Source of the DNA: Flavobacterium psychrotrophum
Lineage (GTDB): Bacteria > Bacteroidota > Bacteroidia > Flavobacteriales > Flavobacteriaceae
Length of the DNA: 64,000 nt
Assembly (NCBI RefSeq): GCF_003403075.1
Contig: NZ_CP031557.1
Location: forward strand, 1,984,001-2,048,000
Direction of reading: 5' to 3'
Below, in pieces: positions 1 to 10,230 of this stretch. The stretch's first letter is position 1; each line of letters begins with the position of its first letter. The notes under the pieces are model-generated. The model was given only the letters and a program-made list of their open reading frames with translations. It searched no databases and was not told the origin of the DNA. A program made the position numbers and the translations under genes.

Positions 1-450
1 TGCGGCAGCTTCGGCAGCAGCAACTTCAGATGCTATGCGTGCAATATTTAAATCCCATGATGCAGTTTCGCCCAGCGTAATTGGGAAAATAGTACGGTAC
101 CCGTGGATAACGTCATAGCCAAACAACAACGGAATTTTAAGGCGCGAATTTGCCAGGTTCACTTCCTGTATCTGGCGGGTATATTGCACATTGGTAGCAT
201 TTAAAATACTACCTACATTTCCTTTTTTTATCTCATTTATAAAGTTGCTTCCGCTTTTAGGCCCTGTAACGGTACCATCGGCAGTAAACTGTACTAATTG
301 CGCTATCTTTTCATCAACAGTCATCTTGCCCATTAGCTCGGTAACAAACTCTGTGCGTGGCTTTATAACAACTTTAGATTTCTTGCCTTTTTGCGCATAT
401 ACCGTAACGGTGGTACAGGCTAAAAGCAGCAATAGGGTTCTTTTGTTCAT
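1..450 (-). CDS. bglX: GH3 beta-glucosidase, BglX type (5' part; runs off left edge)
   Basis: Only the first 150 codons of this leftward gene are in the window. The product opens with a signal peptide of about 20 residues (MNKRTLLLLLACTTVTVYAQ). The start of a GH3 catalytic barrel follows: MTVDEKIAQ at residues 43-51 and GYDVIHGYRT at 111-120, both typical of BglX-like periplasmic beta-glucosidases. The catalytic Asp and the C-terminal domains lie outside, so intactness cannot be judged. It is the last visible gene of the SusCD locus, 36 bp after the esterase, and probably hydrolyses the oligosaccharides released by the GH144-type enzyme. The symbol is by resemblance. Confidence 0.9.
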   Translation of the reverse strand, partial: MNKRTLLLLLACTTVTVYAQKGKKSKVVIKPRTEFVTELMGKMTVDEKIAQLVQFTADGTVTGPKSGSNFINEIKKGNVGSILNATNVQYTRQIQEVNLANSRLKIPLLFGYDVIHGYRTIFPITLGETASWDLNIARIASEVAAAEAAA

Positions 451-486
451 TCTTTTTCTTCTTTTGTATTTTTTAGAACTAAATGT

Positions 487-1191
487 TTATGGTTTTGTTT
501 GTTTCAGCATCCATTCATAAATGGCAGGATCATCATATACCCTTGTCCAGCTGTTATGGTTGGCATCATCAAAAATGGTAAGCTTTATATCTTTAGCACA
601 AGGCTGTAACTTTTTATATATCACTTCAGAGTACTGCACGTCTACAACATCATCGAGCAGGCCGTGAAAAATGCGGATAGGAATTTCGCCGATCTTACAA
701 TTTTCAATCATCGGCACACGGTCTACAAAGCCTGCAATGGGCACTAATGCCGCAAACATATCCGGATGTGCAAAAGCCAGATTCCATGCGCCCCAGCCAC
801 CCATACTAAGGCCTGTAAGGTAAATGCGCTTAGGGTCTATGTTGTTATCCTTAGCTACCTTTTGTATCAGTTTATAAAGTACCTCGCTGTCCCAGTACTC
901 TTCTTCAGGGCATTGCGGTGCAAGCACAAAAGCATCTATACTGTGGGTTTTAAGATAATTAAATGGCCCGTGAATCTTTACTTTTTCTATATCAGTACCC
1001 TTCTCTCCAGATCCGTGCAGGAAAACAATAAGGGGCTTCTTTTCTTTTTTAGCATTCTCAGGCACATGCAATGCGTAACCCAGCTGTTTTTTTACGGTTA
1101 TTTCTGTTTTAAACAATCCGCTTTCATCTTTCTGGGCGAAACCAGTAAGCGAAAAAACCAGCGCTAGTAAAGTAATATGAAATTTTGCCAT
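487..1191 (-). CDS. Secreted alpha/beta-hydrolase (esterase / dienelactone-hydrolase-like)
   Basis: This 234-residue protein has a signal peptide ending near FAQ at residue 20 and then a single alpha/beta-hydrolase domain. Visible motifs are the oxyanion-loop FLHGSGEKG at 57-65, the nucleophile elbow GLSMGG with Ser129, an acidic candidate in LLDD at 178-181, and the catalytic His in DANHNSW (His212). It belongs to the esterase/prolyl-oligopeptidase-like group often found in Bacteroidota polysaccharide loci. It lies 3 bp after the GH144-type gene and 36 bp before the GH3 gene, so co-transcription is very likely. It may remove an acyl decoration from the glycan; the substrate is unknown. Confidence 0.85.
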   Translation of the reverse strand: MAKFHITLLALVFSLTGFAQKDESGLFKTEITVKKQLGYALHVPENAKKEKKPLIVFLHGSGEKGTDIEKVKIHGPFNYLKTHSIDAFVLAPQCPEEEYWDSEVLYKLIQKVAKDNNIDPKRIYLTGLSMGGWGAWNLAFAHPDMFAALVPIAGFVDRVPMIENCKIGEIPIRIFHGLLDDVVDVQYSEVIYKKLQPCAKDIKLTIFDDANHNSWTRVYDDPAIYEWMLKQTKP

Positions 1192-1194
1192 GCC

Positions 1195-2571
1195 TTAGAA
1201 ATTATATTTACCCGAGTGGAAGCCCAATTTTACAAGCCCTTGTTTAACCTCAGGAGCGTTCATAAACAGTTGCCAAAGCAGGCCACTACGGTGGTTTTCC
1301 AGCATAACGGCCATAGGTCCCTGGTCAATAGCCAGGTAACGTTTGGTACTCCAATTGTATTGCTGGCTGTGTGCATCATAAAAACCGGCAGGCCCCCAAA
1401 GCAGGCTGCTGTGGTTTTCATAAAAATTGCGCATTGCCGCAAGGCTTTCTGTAGGTGTATATACAATAGAACTTACAGCAGCAGTAGGCGAGATAACACC
1501 TTTATCATTGCTTGGCATATGGGCATCATATCCTGTAGTACCGTCGGCATTACGGCTGTAAGAAGCAGTAAGCCCCCAATAATTATTACCGTAGCCAGCA
1601 AAGCCACGCGGATTTTCTACACAATACTGATGATCTATTTTAACCTGGTTCACATTAAGATCCCAGTAGTTAGCATACTGGTCTGTAAGCTGATGAGGGT
1701 CTAAACCTGCGTAAGAGTAGTGCGCCCAGAATAAAGGCCCGCCAAACTCTTCTGCACCATTATGTTTTAAAATAAGCGGAATACCATATTTTGTATTGCC
1801 TGAAACAATGCCACCGCTTCTGGCCCATCCTTCATGATACGGTGCCGCGGTAATGGTATGTGTAGGCGAAGCTGCTGCCAGCACATAAGTAATAAGGCAC
1901 TCATTATACCCCTGAAGCGGGAAGTTCATCTCCCAGGCATAATCAGGAGACCAATGCCAGTACAACACATCTTGACCATTGCGGTACCAGTCCCAGTCTA
2001 CACCTTTCCAAAGGGTATCAAACCTTTGGGCAAGTGCTTTTTCTTCATTAGTACCGTTTTTAAGGTATTCGCGTACACAGATAATGCCTTCGCATAAAAA
2101 GGCCGTTTCTACTAGGTCGCCACCATTATCTTTAGTACCAAAAGGCTTAACTTTTCCGGTTTCACCATTCATCCAGTGTGGCCATGCGCCGTGAAAACGG
2201 TCAGCATTTTCAAGAAATGTAGCTATTTTAGCCATGCGTTCCATAAACTGCGCACGGGTAATATAACCCCTTGAATCTGCCGCGATGATAGACAGAAGCC
2301 CGAAGCCGCTACCGCCAGTGGTAACAATATTAGCATCGTTATCAGGATAATTGCCATCCGGATGGTAGCGCTCACGCCCCAGCCCCGAATTAGGTTCGGC
2401 AAAATCCCAGAAGTATTTAAATGTTTGTTTTTCTACCACATCCATTAATTGCTCATCTGTAAGCGGCTGCGCAGAAGGATTTTCGGGCGAAGTACCTGTA
2501 CTCGGCTTCGTGTCGGCAGAATTACATGAGAGGATTAATAAAAGAGGCAGGAAATATATTGATTTTAGCAT
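1195..2571 (-). CDS. GH144 / 'glucoamylase-family' lipoprotein, probable beta-1,2-glucanase
   Basis: The start was placed at the Met giving MLKSIYFLPLLLILSCNS, a clean lipoprotein signal with a LILSC lipobox. Alternative in-frame Mets lie at 2595 and 2643. The body carries the conserved WDFAEPNSGLGRERYHPDG segment and Trp-rich stretches (WPHWMNGETG, YYWDLNVNQV region) of the PF10091 'glucoamylase' family. Characterised Bacteroidota members of that family form GH144 and act on beta-1,2-glucan. As a surface or periplasmic lipoprotein next to SusCD it would be the main depolymerase of the locus. It lies 79 bp after SusD and 3 bp before the esterase. The specificity is inference; other beta-glucans are possible. 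Confidence 0.82.
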   Translation of the reverse strand: MLKSIYFLPLLLILSCNSADTKPSTGTSPENPSAQPLTDEQLMDVVEKQTFKYFWDFAEPNSGLGRERYHPDGNYPDNDANIVTTGGSGFGLLSIIAADSRGYITRAQFMERMAKIATFLENADRFHGAWPHWMNGETGKVKPFGTKDNGGDLVETAFLCEGIICVREYLKNGTNEEKALAQRFDTLWKGVDWDWYRNGQDVLYWHWSPDYAWEMNFPLQGYNECLITYVLAAASPTHTITAAPYHEGWARSGGIVSGNTKYGIPLILKHNGAEEFGGPLFWAHYSYAGLDPHQLTDQYANYWDLNVNQVKIDHQYCVENPRGFAGYGNNYWGLTASYSRNADGTTGYDAHMPSNDKGVISPTAAVSSIVYTPTESLAAMRNFYENHSSLLWGPAGFYDAHSQQYNWSTKRYLAIDQGPMAVMLENHRSGLLWQLFMNAPEVKQGLVKLGFHSGKYNF

Positions 2572-2650
2572 TTTGACTGATGTATTGAATTTCATAGCAA
2601 AAAAAATATCCCTCCCTTTTTGCAAAGGGAAGGATGATTTCAAAAATTTA

Positions 2651-4069
2651 TTAATAGCCCGGGTTTTGAACCATATTAGGCGTTTGTATTAACTGGTTGT
2701 ACGGTATTGGGAACAACTCATGTGTGCCCACAATAAAGTTTTTACCAGCAGCGGTCATTGCAGACTGTGCCTGCCCGGTACGCACAAGGTCGAACCAACG
2801 GTCGTGCTCAAAACCAAGCTCAAGGCGGCGCTCTTTCCAGATAGCATTCCTAAGAGATGTACCTGCGGCAGCTGTAGAAGCCGGAAGATTTACCCTTGTT
2901 CTTACAATATTTAGCGCAGCAAGTGCTTCGCTTGTATTGCCAAGTTCATTCGCAGCCTCTGCTTTAATAAGATAAATTTCGGCAAGCCTTAATATGCGAA
3001 TGTTTTTATCAGCATCATCTGCACCGGCATTGGCACTAGAATAGGCTTTTTCATTATACATTGGGTTTTCTACCGATGCGCTTACTTCGCGTCCATCATA
3101 AAGTGTCTCACCTGCAAAAATGATAGTAGCATCCCTGCGGATAGCATCACCTTCTGCATTATAAGCATCTAAGAGATTTTGAGAAGGCGTGTTAAAGCCC
3201 CATCCCCATCCGCTGGTACCACGTGCACCCTGGGTTTGAGTATATTGTTGTACACCATGTGCTACTGCTTCTCCACGAGCCTGAACCTCAAATATAGATT
3301 CAGTTCCGTTTTCAGAAGAAGCCCTCCAAAGCACAGCATAATCAGATTCTAAACTGTACTGGCCTGAATTGATAACAGTATTGGCCATATCATAAGATTG
3401 CTGCCATTTTTGTTCATACAAATATACTTTTGAAAGCAGTGCCTGAGCAGCTCCTTTTGTTGCACGGCCAAGATCAGAAGACTGATACTGGTTTTTTAGA
3501 GGTAACTTTTCAATTGCATCTAAAAGGTCCTGCTCAATAAATGCATAAACATCTGCTTTAGGAGCACGTGTTGTATAATCTACATGTTGCAAAGGCACAT
3601 CTCCCCAGCCCCTAACAAGCCAAAAATAGTGTAATGCCCTTAAAAACTTAGCCTCACCTACAAGGCGATTTTTATATGCATCATCTGTCAAACCATATTT
3701 TTCTGTAAACTCAATAGCATAGGTAGCACGGCCAATTGTTTTATACCAGTTTGTCCACATGGCATCAAAAGAGCCCGCACTACTTGTAAAAGTAAGATTA
3801 TCAAGCTGGTCTTTATCTCCACCTGTATCACTAGGAGAACTCCCTTTGTCAGCATTATCCGAAAGTATCTCTGTAATGCCAAGGTATGAGAAAGCGTAGT
3901 CCCATTCTGTAAGCATACCATAGGTACTGTTTACAAACTGTTCAGGAGCATAAGAGTTTGCATCTTCGTCAACCCTGTCAGATTGTTTAACATCAAGAAA
4001 ATCGTCACATGCTGTAAGCAATGTAGCTCCTAATGCTATATATATTAAACTTTTATATTGTATTTTCAT
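2651..4069 (-). CDS. SusD/RagB-family nutrient-binding outer-membrane lipoprotein
   Basis: The start was chosen at MKIQYKSLIYIALGATLLTAC, giving a 472-residue lipoprotein with the lipidated Cys at residue 21. The longer reading starting at 4105 would run into SusC. The C-terminal third has the RagB/SusD signature: EIYLIKAEAANELG, AIWKERRLELGFEHDRWFDL and the terminal FPIPYNQL block. The protein should cap the SusC barrel and bind the oligosaccharide at the cell surface. Its start lies 13 bp after the SusC stop, the usual SusC-SusD operon order. Confidence 0.95.
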   Translation of the reverse strand: MKIQYKSLIYIALGATLLTACDDFLDVKQSDRVDEDANSYAPEQFVNSTYGMLTEWDYAFSYLGITEILSDNADKGSSPSDTGGDKDQLDNLTFTSSAGSFDAMWTNWYKTIGRATYAIEFTEKYGLTDDAYKNRLVGEAKFLRALHYFWLVRGWGDVPLQHVDYTTRAPKADVYAFIEQDLLDAIEKLPLKNQYQSSDLGRATKGAAQALLSKVYLYEQKWQQSYDMANTVINSGQYSLESDYAVLWRASSENGTESIFEVQARGEAVAHGVQQYTQTQGARGTSGWGWGFNTPSQNLLDAYNAEGDAIRRDATIIFAGETLYDGREVSASVENPMYNEKAYSSANAGADDADKNIRILRLAEIYLIKAEAANELGNTSEALAALNIVRTRVNLPASTAAAGTSLRNAIWKERRLELGFEHDRWFDLVRTGQAQSAMTAAGKNFIVGTHELFPIPYNQLIQTPNMVQNPGY

Positions 4070-4082
4070 AACTATTTTTAAA

Positions 4083-7000
4083 TTATAGGTCGATTTGTAC
4101 ACCAACTAAGAATGTTTTAAGGCTAGGGTAAGCAGAAAGCTCAATACCTGTAGTCTGGGCTGGAGAACCATTACTGTTTATCTCAGGTGTAAAGCCTGAA
4201 TATTTTGTAAACATAAAAGGGTTTTGGGCTGTACCATATATCCTGATCTTGTTAATATCTTTAATTATATTTTTAAAGGTATAACCTAAGGTAATATTGT
4301 TTATTCTGAAGAATGCACCATCTTCAAGGTAGTAGCTTGATGCAATTGCTGTACGGTTTGCTCCCGGATTAGTATTTGATGTACCTTCTCCTGTCCAACG
4401 TCCGTTAAATGAATCTGCCGTAACATTTTCACCACCGTTTATACGTGTACTTTTAAGGCCATTATATACTTTATTACCTCCAACGCCATATCCATCTACT
4501 GATAAATCAATACCTTTCCATGCAAAGCCAATGTTGATACCGTAAGTGTAAGTAGGAAGGTATGAATCAAAGAATTTCTTATCCCTGTCATCAATCTGAC
4601 CATCACCATTTAAGTCTTTATACTTTATTTGTCCCGGTTGTGCACCTGTAACGTGTGCAGACTGGTCAATTTCAGTTTGGTTTTGCCAAATTCCGTCTGC
4701 CTGGTACATCCACCATGAATATACCGCCTGGCCTTCCTGAAGACGCTTAGTTATCTGGCCATTTGCAAGGCTACCGCCGGTTTGACCATCATAAGCAGGT
4801 TTTACACTTTCAAGAGTATTTTTGTTAGTACCTAATGTACCGCCAATATAGTAGCTAAAGTCTTGTCCTACTTGATCTTTCCAGTTAAGCGCAAGTTCGA
4901 AACCTTTATTACGTATCTCTGCACCATGGTCATAGAATGAATCGGCATAAGGGCTTGTCCTTACAGGATTAACCTGTAATATAGCATTTGTAGTAAGCCT
5001 GTTGTAATAATCAACACTACCGCTTAACCTCCTGTCAATAAGTTCAAAATCTAAACCAGCGTTAACCTCTTGTGTTTTTTCCCATGATAGGGGCTGTGCC
5101 GGAGAACCTGCGTAAGCACCAAAAACTAAAGTTTGGTTAGGGCCAAATACATAGTTATAGTTTTGGCTTCCAACACCTGCCAGGAATGACGTAGCGTTTG
5201 CAAAACCAATATCAGCATTACCTATCAGACCATAACCTCCGCGTATTTTGATGAAATCAAGGCCTTTAATATCACTTAAGAAACTTTCTTTAGTAAGTGC
5301 CCAACCTACTGATACAGATGGGAAAGTACCCCAATAGTCAGCATTTTGTTTAAAACGGCTGTTACCATCTCTCCTTATATTTGCTGTAAGGAAATATTTT
5401 TCATTGTAATCGTACTGTACCCTACCAAAATAAGAAAGTATTTGTTGTGGTGTGGCATACAATTCATCTGTAGTAGCTCCCTGAGCAAAATGCATATTCC
5501 AGTTTTGGCTTGCAGTAGGAACATTGTAACCGCTTTGTGTTGTTGTAATAACATCACCTCTTTTATCTTTTGTAAAACCAGCAATTACTGTAAAATTATG
5601 ATCGCCAAAAGATTTGTTAGCGGTAAGGAAAGTATCCCAGTTATAACGGAAGCTTTCTACATTAGTAGCAGTAATTGAGTTGTTTGCATAAGTATATACA
5701 CCCTCGCCTGCAGTAGCCTGAAAAGCATCATACTGAGCATCAGTCCTTGTAGGATCTGCTGCAAGCCACCTGCCACGGGTATCATTATAAATAAGGCCGC
5801 GTGAATAGCTTTTTGTAATACCTAACCTTGTATTAACTTTTAACCAGTCAGTAAGTTTAAGTTCTGCGTCAAACATACCCTGTATTTGAGACGTTTTAGT
5901 CTCTTCATTAGTAAATGCTACTGATGCAAGTGGGTTTCCTATTGAGTTTAACTGGCCAATAGTTTCGCCAGCACCAGCTTGGTAACCTACTACACCTGTA
6001 GTTTGATTATAGAAACTTTGTCCCCACTGCCCGCTTGGGTAACGTACAGGAACAATTGGTGCCTGCCTGTAAGCTTCATCAAAAGCACTAAATGGCTTAG
6101 GATTACCTTTTGTATACGTGTAGTTAAGATTTTGAGTAAGCTTTAACTTGTTATCAAAGAAATTAAAGCTGGTATTAGAACGGATAGTATTACGGTTGAT
6201 TTTATTGCTATCGAGAATACCATCTTCTGCATAATTATTGTAGCTAAAATAGTAGTTACCTTTATCGCTACCGCCAGATACAGCAACATTATTATTTGTA
6301 GAAGTACCAACGTCTGTCAATTCATCATACCAATTAGTGTTGTAAGGCTGATTAGCTGAAAGATATACTGGATTAGCTAATGTAGCCTGATTTTCATTAT
6401 AATATTGAACATATTGGCTTGCATTAGCCATTTTTACCTGATTAAGAGTTGACCTCGCTGCAAATGTAGAATTTACAGATACGTTCATTTTACCATCTTT
6501 ACCTTTTTTTGTAGTAATAAGTACAACACCATTAGCAGCACTACTACCATAAATAGCCGCAGATGAGGCATCTTTAAGGATATCCATAGTTGCGATATCA
6601 CTTGGATTAATATTACTAATATCACCGGTAACAGTACCATCAACTACATAAATGACACCAGAACCAGCAGTAGCTGTACCAAGTCCCCTTACACGAACCG
6701 TAGGAGTAGCGCCGGGTGAATCGTTAGTAACAATCTGCACACCGGCAACTTTACCCTGTATAGACTGCATAGCGTTAAATTGTGGCTGTTTCTGAAACTG
6801 ATCCGCTTTTACAGTACCTACTGCGCCTGTAAGGTTAGAACGTTTTTGAGTACCGTAACCAATAACCACAACCTCTTCAAGGTTTGAAGCTGCACTTGTT
6901 TTAAGCGAAATCTTCATTGGAGATGTGGTCGCAGCCACTGTTACATTTTCAAAGCCAATCATTGCAAAAGTAAGCTGTGCTCCTTCTGATGCGGCAATGC

Positions 7001-7166
7001 TAAAATTACCATCGATGTCTGCCGAGGCAGTTGCCGGGCTACCGGCTACGGTAATGTAAACATCAGGCACGGGCATGCCGCTATCGTCGACTACCTGGCC
7101 TGTAATCTGCTGCCCGTAGCTAATGCCACACATGAGCAACAAAAAACCGAAAATAAAGTTTTTCAT
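4083..7166 (-). CDS. SusC/RagA-family TonB-dependent outer-membrane transporter
   Basis: The 1027-residue protein has a signal peptide ending near ISYGQ (residue 19). A carboxypeptidase-regulatory-like beta-sandwich follows (QITGQVVDDSGMPVPDV onward, about 20-95), then a TonB-plug domain beginning at VVVIGYGTQKR (about 98-108) with the DILKDASSAAIYGSSAANGV block, then a long beta-barrel ending in a terminal VGVQIDL. It imports oligosaccharides using TonB energy and pairs with the adjacent SusD. A weak -7-like element (TATCTTCG) lies at 7206-7199 on the coding strand. No truncation was seen. Confidence 0.96.
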   Translation of the reverse strand: MKNFIFGFLLLMCGISYGQQITGQVVDDSGMPVPDVYITVAGSPATASADIDGNFSIAASEGAQLTFAMIGFENVTVAATTSPMKISLKTSAASNLEEVVVIGYGTQKRSNLTGAVGTVKADQFQKQPQFNAMQSIQGKVAGVQIVTNDSPGATPTVRVRGLGTATAGSGVIYVVDGTVTGDISNINPSDIATMDILKDASSAAIYGSSAANGVVLITTKKGKDGKMNVSVNSTFAARSTLNQVKMANASQYVQYYNENQATLANPVYLSANQPYNTNWYDELTDVGTSTNNNVAVSGGSDKGNYYFSYNNYAEDGILDSNKINRNTIRSNTSFNFFDNKLKLTQNLNYTYTKGNPKPFSAFDEAYRQAPIVPVRYPSGQWGQSFYNQTTGVVGYQAGAGETIGQLNSIGNPLASVAFTNEETKTSQIQGMFDAELKLTDWLKVNTRLGITKSYSRGLIYNDTRGRWLAADPTRTDAQYDAFQATAGEGVYTYANNSITATNVESFRYNWDTFLTANKSFGDHNFTVIAGFTKDKRGDVITTTQSGYNVPTASQNWNMHFAQGATTDELYATPQQILSYFGRVQYDYNEKYFLTANIRRDGNSRFKQNADYWGTFPSVSVGWALTKESFLSDIKGLDFIKIRGGYGLIGNADIGFANATSFLAGVGSQNYNYVFGPNQTLVFGAYAGSPAQPLSWEKTQEVNAGLDFELIDRRLSGSVDYYNRLTTNAILQVNPVRTSPYADSFYDHGAEIRNKGFELALNWKDQVGQDFSYYIGGTLGTNKNTLESVKPAYDGQTGGSLANGQITKRLQEGQAVYSWWMYQADGIWQNQTEIDQSAHVTGAQPGQIKYKDLNGDGQIDDRDKKFFDSYLPTYTYGINIGFAWKGIDLSVDGYGVGGNKVYNGLKSTRINGGENVTADSFNGRWTGEGTSNTNPGANRTAIASSYYLEDGAFFRINNITLGYTFKNIIKDINKIRIYGTAQNPFMFTKYSGFTPEINSNGSPAQTTGIELSAYPSLKTFLVGVQIDL

Positions 7167-7409
7167 AAGTTTGAACTATTGTTAAAAAGTTAGTAGTACG
7201 AAGATACGAGACTAAAACGTTATAGTTGTAACATTTACCACTTATCACTACTACATCATTAACAACATTTAACAGTATAAAAAACTAAAATACAATAACT
7301 TATCATTTATTGTATTACATCAATAAAACATATAATGATGTAGTATTGATGAGTAAAAGATTCTTAACAAACCGTTAAAAATTACGACGAAATGTAATTT
7401 AGAGCATCT

Positions 7410-10154
7410 TTAAATATTAATCATGAAGCGCGACAGACTCTCTTCGGTTCCTATTTCTAGTTTTTTTCGCAAACGGTATCTATGAAGTTCTACCCCTCTA
7501 AAAGATATATTCATTAGTGGTGCTATCTCTTTAGAAGATAAATTCATCTTTAAATAGATACATAGCTTTATGTCCTTTGGGGTAAGAACCGGATATTTTT
7601 CAGTAAGTCTGGCAACAAACTCTTCGTGACTTTTGATAAGGTTTTTTTCGAAACTCTGCCATTCATTCTTACTTATAGTACTTGTTTTAATGACCTTTTT
7701 AATTTTAGTCACCAACCTATCTACGTTTTTTTCCGACTCAAGAACTTCTTGTATACTTTCTATCATTTCGCTATGCTTAGCAATACTTAATGATTTACCT
7801 GCTACTTCGCTGGCCTTAGTCTGAACTTCTGTTTCAAGTAAATGCTTTTCGTACTCCTGATTACGCAATTTGATTTCAGCTTCGTGCTCTAATTCTATTA
7901 TTTGAGTGCGGTGGCGCAACTCTTCCTCATTAAGGCGCACTTTTTGGAGATATTTAAAGTGATTCCATTTATAGTACAGATAAAAAACCAATACCGTAAA
8001 TGCAACATATGCCATTATCATGTATAATGAAAAATACCAGGGCTTATCAACGGTAAACTTATATGTGGTTAATTTTAGAGGGTGCAATCCATTGTTAGCA
8101 AACAACTCTATATCATGACTGCCACTTGCAAGGTTATTTAATATTATTTTTCCTGAATTTACTGCATGAAGCCTGCCACCGTTAAAACGATATTGTAAAT
8201 CGGCGCGGTTGTAACCAAACCATGGCGAAACTACATCTAATTCTAATGAGTGATTATATTTTATTGAGGTTTGAGGTGTAACATACTTACCTTCATAAAA
8301 TGCTTCTATTTTGAGGGCTGCATTTTTTTTGATTGGAATATCTCTTTTTATTTCAACAAAACCATCATCCAGGTTTACAACAAGCTTTCCCGCTTCGGCA
8401 AATACTTGTATATTTTCTATAATGAGGCGTCCCTGATAATATTTTTCAGGGAGCAGCTTCCATAAAAAATCGTTACCTTTTTGATTTACATTGTACAATA
8501 AGCCATCTTTAAATACCATAAAAGTATCTTCGTCAATGGGAATGATATCTGAAACATTGCCAAAAGAAGAATTAAACAGTGTATTTTTTTCTAATTTCCC
8601 GGTAAGACTATTGTATGTATACCAAATATTATTTATAAAAAACAATATCTGGTCTTTAAAATTAAACAGTTTTACGCCAAAGTCTCCTTTAATATTATTA
8701 TCTGCAGATACATTCTGAATTTTTTTTACGTTTAAATTTTCATCATATGTAATTCTATACAGACTTTTATAATTGTCTGCTGCCCATAATTCTCCGGGAT
8801 GGTTTTGGGCAATGTTGCGTATTGGCTTTTCAATTTTGCCCAACATTTTATACTCAGATAGCTTGTTGATATCTTTATATACCGCTATACCCGCATAATT
8901 TGCCTGAAAATAAACACCATCAAACCTGCTCTTTAAAAACTTCCACCCCCCATTTACCGGACTTTCATTTTTGAGCACATTTCCATCATATACTAATGTG
9001 CCATCGTTATGCCCCAAAATAAATTTATTGCCATTTTTATATACATCCCAAACTTGCCCCTGAGTATTAGGAATGGGTTCTAAAACACTGGTTTTATATG
9101 TAAAAATACCATGATTTGTTACTAGCAGGTATCCGGTATTTGATAATGATGATAGTGAGTATACTGAACCAAGTAAGCCTGAATTATCTGTAAAAAGATT
9201 TACCGGAGAATTTACCTCTACATGAGAGATGCCATTATCAAGCCCAAGCCAAAGGTCATTTTCTCTATCCAGCGCTATACTTAACACTGCATTGTTTTTC
9301 AGGGAATTTTTTCGGTTAATGTTTATGTATGTATTTGATGCTAGATCTACAATATATAACCCCTGACGGGAAGTACCTATGGCTAACTTAGTTTTATCAA
9401 TAAATTTTGAAGAAAGAATTACAGCCTCTTTTACATAAAAATTTACCGGATTTTGCCAGGGAACAAGTTTATCTTTATCACCTTTAAACACTCCGTTATT
9501 TTTTGTAAACACATAAATTTCTCCGTTGTGCTTTTCTATGCCATGTATGATTCCTCCTTTTAGTTGTCCCCAGCCGCTAACCGGAATAAATTTATTGTTT
9601 TTTAAAACAAAAATACCCTCGCGGGTTGTAGCAGCATACACCTCATTATCAATTGGGTAACAATATGAGATTTGCGACGGAAAATTTATGCGCTTAGTTT
9701 TAATACCATCATACACATAAAGCGCATTGAAAGACTGAAAACAAATATTTTTTCCGAATGAAAATATTTTCCAGATTTCCTCATTGCCTGAAAAACCGGC
9801 AAACATAGCATCTTCAGATAATGATTTATATACCATAAAACCATTTTTACGATGCCAGTACCCAAACTCTTTATAAGAACCTGAATAAATTTTGTCTCCA
9901 AATGAATATACCGACCTGATAATGGTTTTATTTGGTAATGTATATTTCTCCCATTTTACACCGTTGTAGCGCAAAAAGAAATGGTTATTGGCAAAATACA
10001 TAGCGTTGTCGTTACCTTGTACCACGCTCCACACCTGATTATCACCTTGATATTCTGATTTTGTAAAGTTTTCTACAAAGGGCAATAATTGCTGTGCACC
10101 TGCCTTAAAACAAGAAACTATATATATAAGTAATACAATATGCCTTATTTTCAT
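7410..10154 (-). CDS. SusR-like membrane sensor-regulator: beta-propeller, Y_Y_Y, TM, LuxR-type HTH
   Basis: This 914-residue protein has a signal peptide (about 1-20), a long periplasmic region of repeated propeller-like strands (about 21-600, e.g. ENDLWLGLDNGISHVEV), and a Y_Y_Y-type Ig-like domain (about 620-690). One transmembrane helix (SLYMIMAYVAFTVLVFYLYY, about 700-722) and a Glu/Lys-rich coiled coil follow. The C-terminal helix-turn-helix contains TPKDIKLCIYLKMNLSSKEI and RYRLRKKLEI. This order matches the Bacteroidota SusR-like family, which senses oligosaccharide in the periplasm and activates susC directly. It lies 243 bp upstream of susC in the same orientation, so it is the likely local activator. 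No histidine-kinase core was seen, unlike hybrid two-component systems. Confidence 0.88.
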   Translation of the reverse strand: MKIRHIVLLIYIVSCFKAGAQQLLPFVENFTKSEYQGDNQVWSVVQGNDNAMYFANNHFFLRYNGVKWEKYTLPNKTIIRSVYSFGDKIYSGSYKEFGYWHRKNGFMVYKSLSEDAMFAGFSGNEEIWKIFSFGKNICFQSFNALYVYDGIKTKRINFPSQISYCYPIDNEVYAATTREGIFVLKNNKFIPVSGWGQLKGGIIHGIEKHNGEIYVFTKNNGVFKGDKDKLVPWQNPVNFYVKEAVILSSKFIDKTKLAIGTSRQGLYIVDLASNTYININRKNSLKNNAVLSIALDRENDLWLGLDNGISHVEVNSPVNLFTDNSGLLGSVYSLSSLSNTGYLLVTNHGIFTYKTSVLEPIPNTQGQVWDVYKNGNKFILGHNDGTLVYDGNVLKNESPVNGGWKFLKSRFDGVYFQANYAGIAVYKDINKLSEYKMLGKIEKPIRNIAQNHPGELWAADNYKSLYRITYDENLNVKKIQNVSADNNIKGDFGVKLFNFKDQILFFINNIWYTYNSLTGKLEKNTLFNSSFGNVSDIIPIDEDTFMVFKDGLLYNVNQKGNDFLWKLLPEKYYQGRLIIENIQVFAEAGKLVVNLDDGFVEIKRDIPIKKNAALKIEAFYEGKYVTPQTSIKYNHSLELDVVSPWFGYNRADLQYRFNGGRLHAVNSGKIILNNLASGSHDIELFANNGLHPLKLTTYKFTVDKPWYFSLYMIMAYVAFTVLVFYLYYKWNHFKYLQKVRLNEEELRHRTQIIELEHEAEIKLRNQEYEKHLLETEVQTKASEVAGKSLSIAKHSEMIESIQEVLESEKNVDRLVTKIKKVIKTSTISKNEWQSFEKNLIKSHEEFVARLTEKYPVLTPKDIKLCIYLKMNLSSKEIAPLMNISFRGVELHRYRLRKKLEIGTEESLSRFMINI

Positions 10155-10202
10155 TACTAACTAATTTAAAATGTCAAAGTTAAAAACTTAGCAACCCTGT
10201 AC

Positions 10203-10230
10203 CAAAAAAAATGCCCCTATAAGTGGGGCA
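10203..10230 (-). terminator. Rho-independent terminator overlapping the end of the dehydrogenase gene
   Basis: On the minus strand a GC stem (TGCCCC / GGGGCA, arms 10225-10230 and 10212-10217) is followed by a run of eight or more T residues. The stem includes the TAG stop of the 10217-11434 gene, so termination begins within the last codons. Confidence 0.8.
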
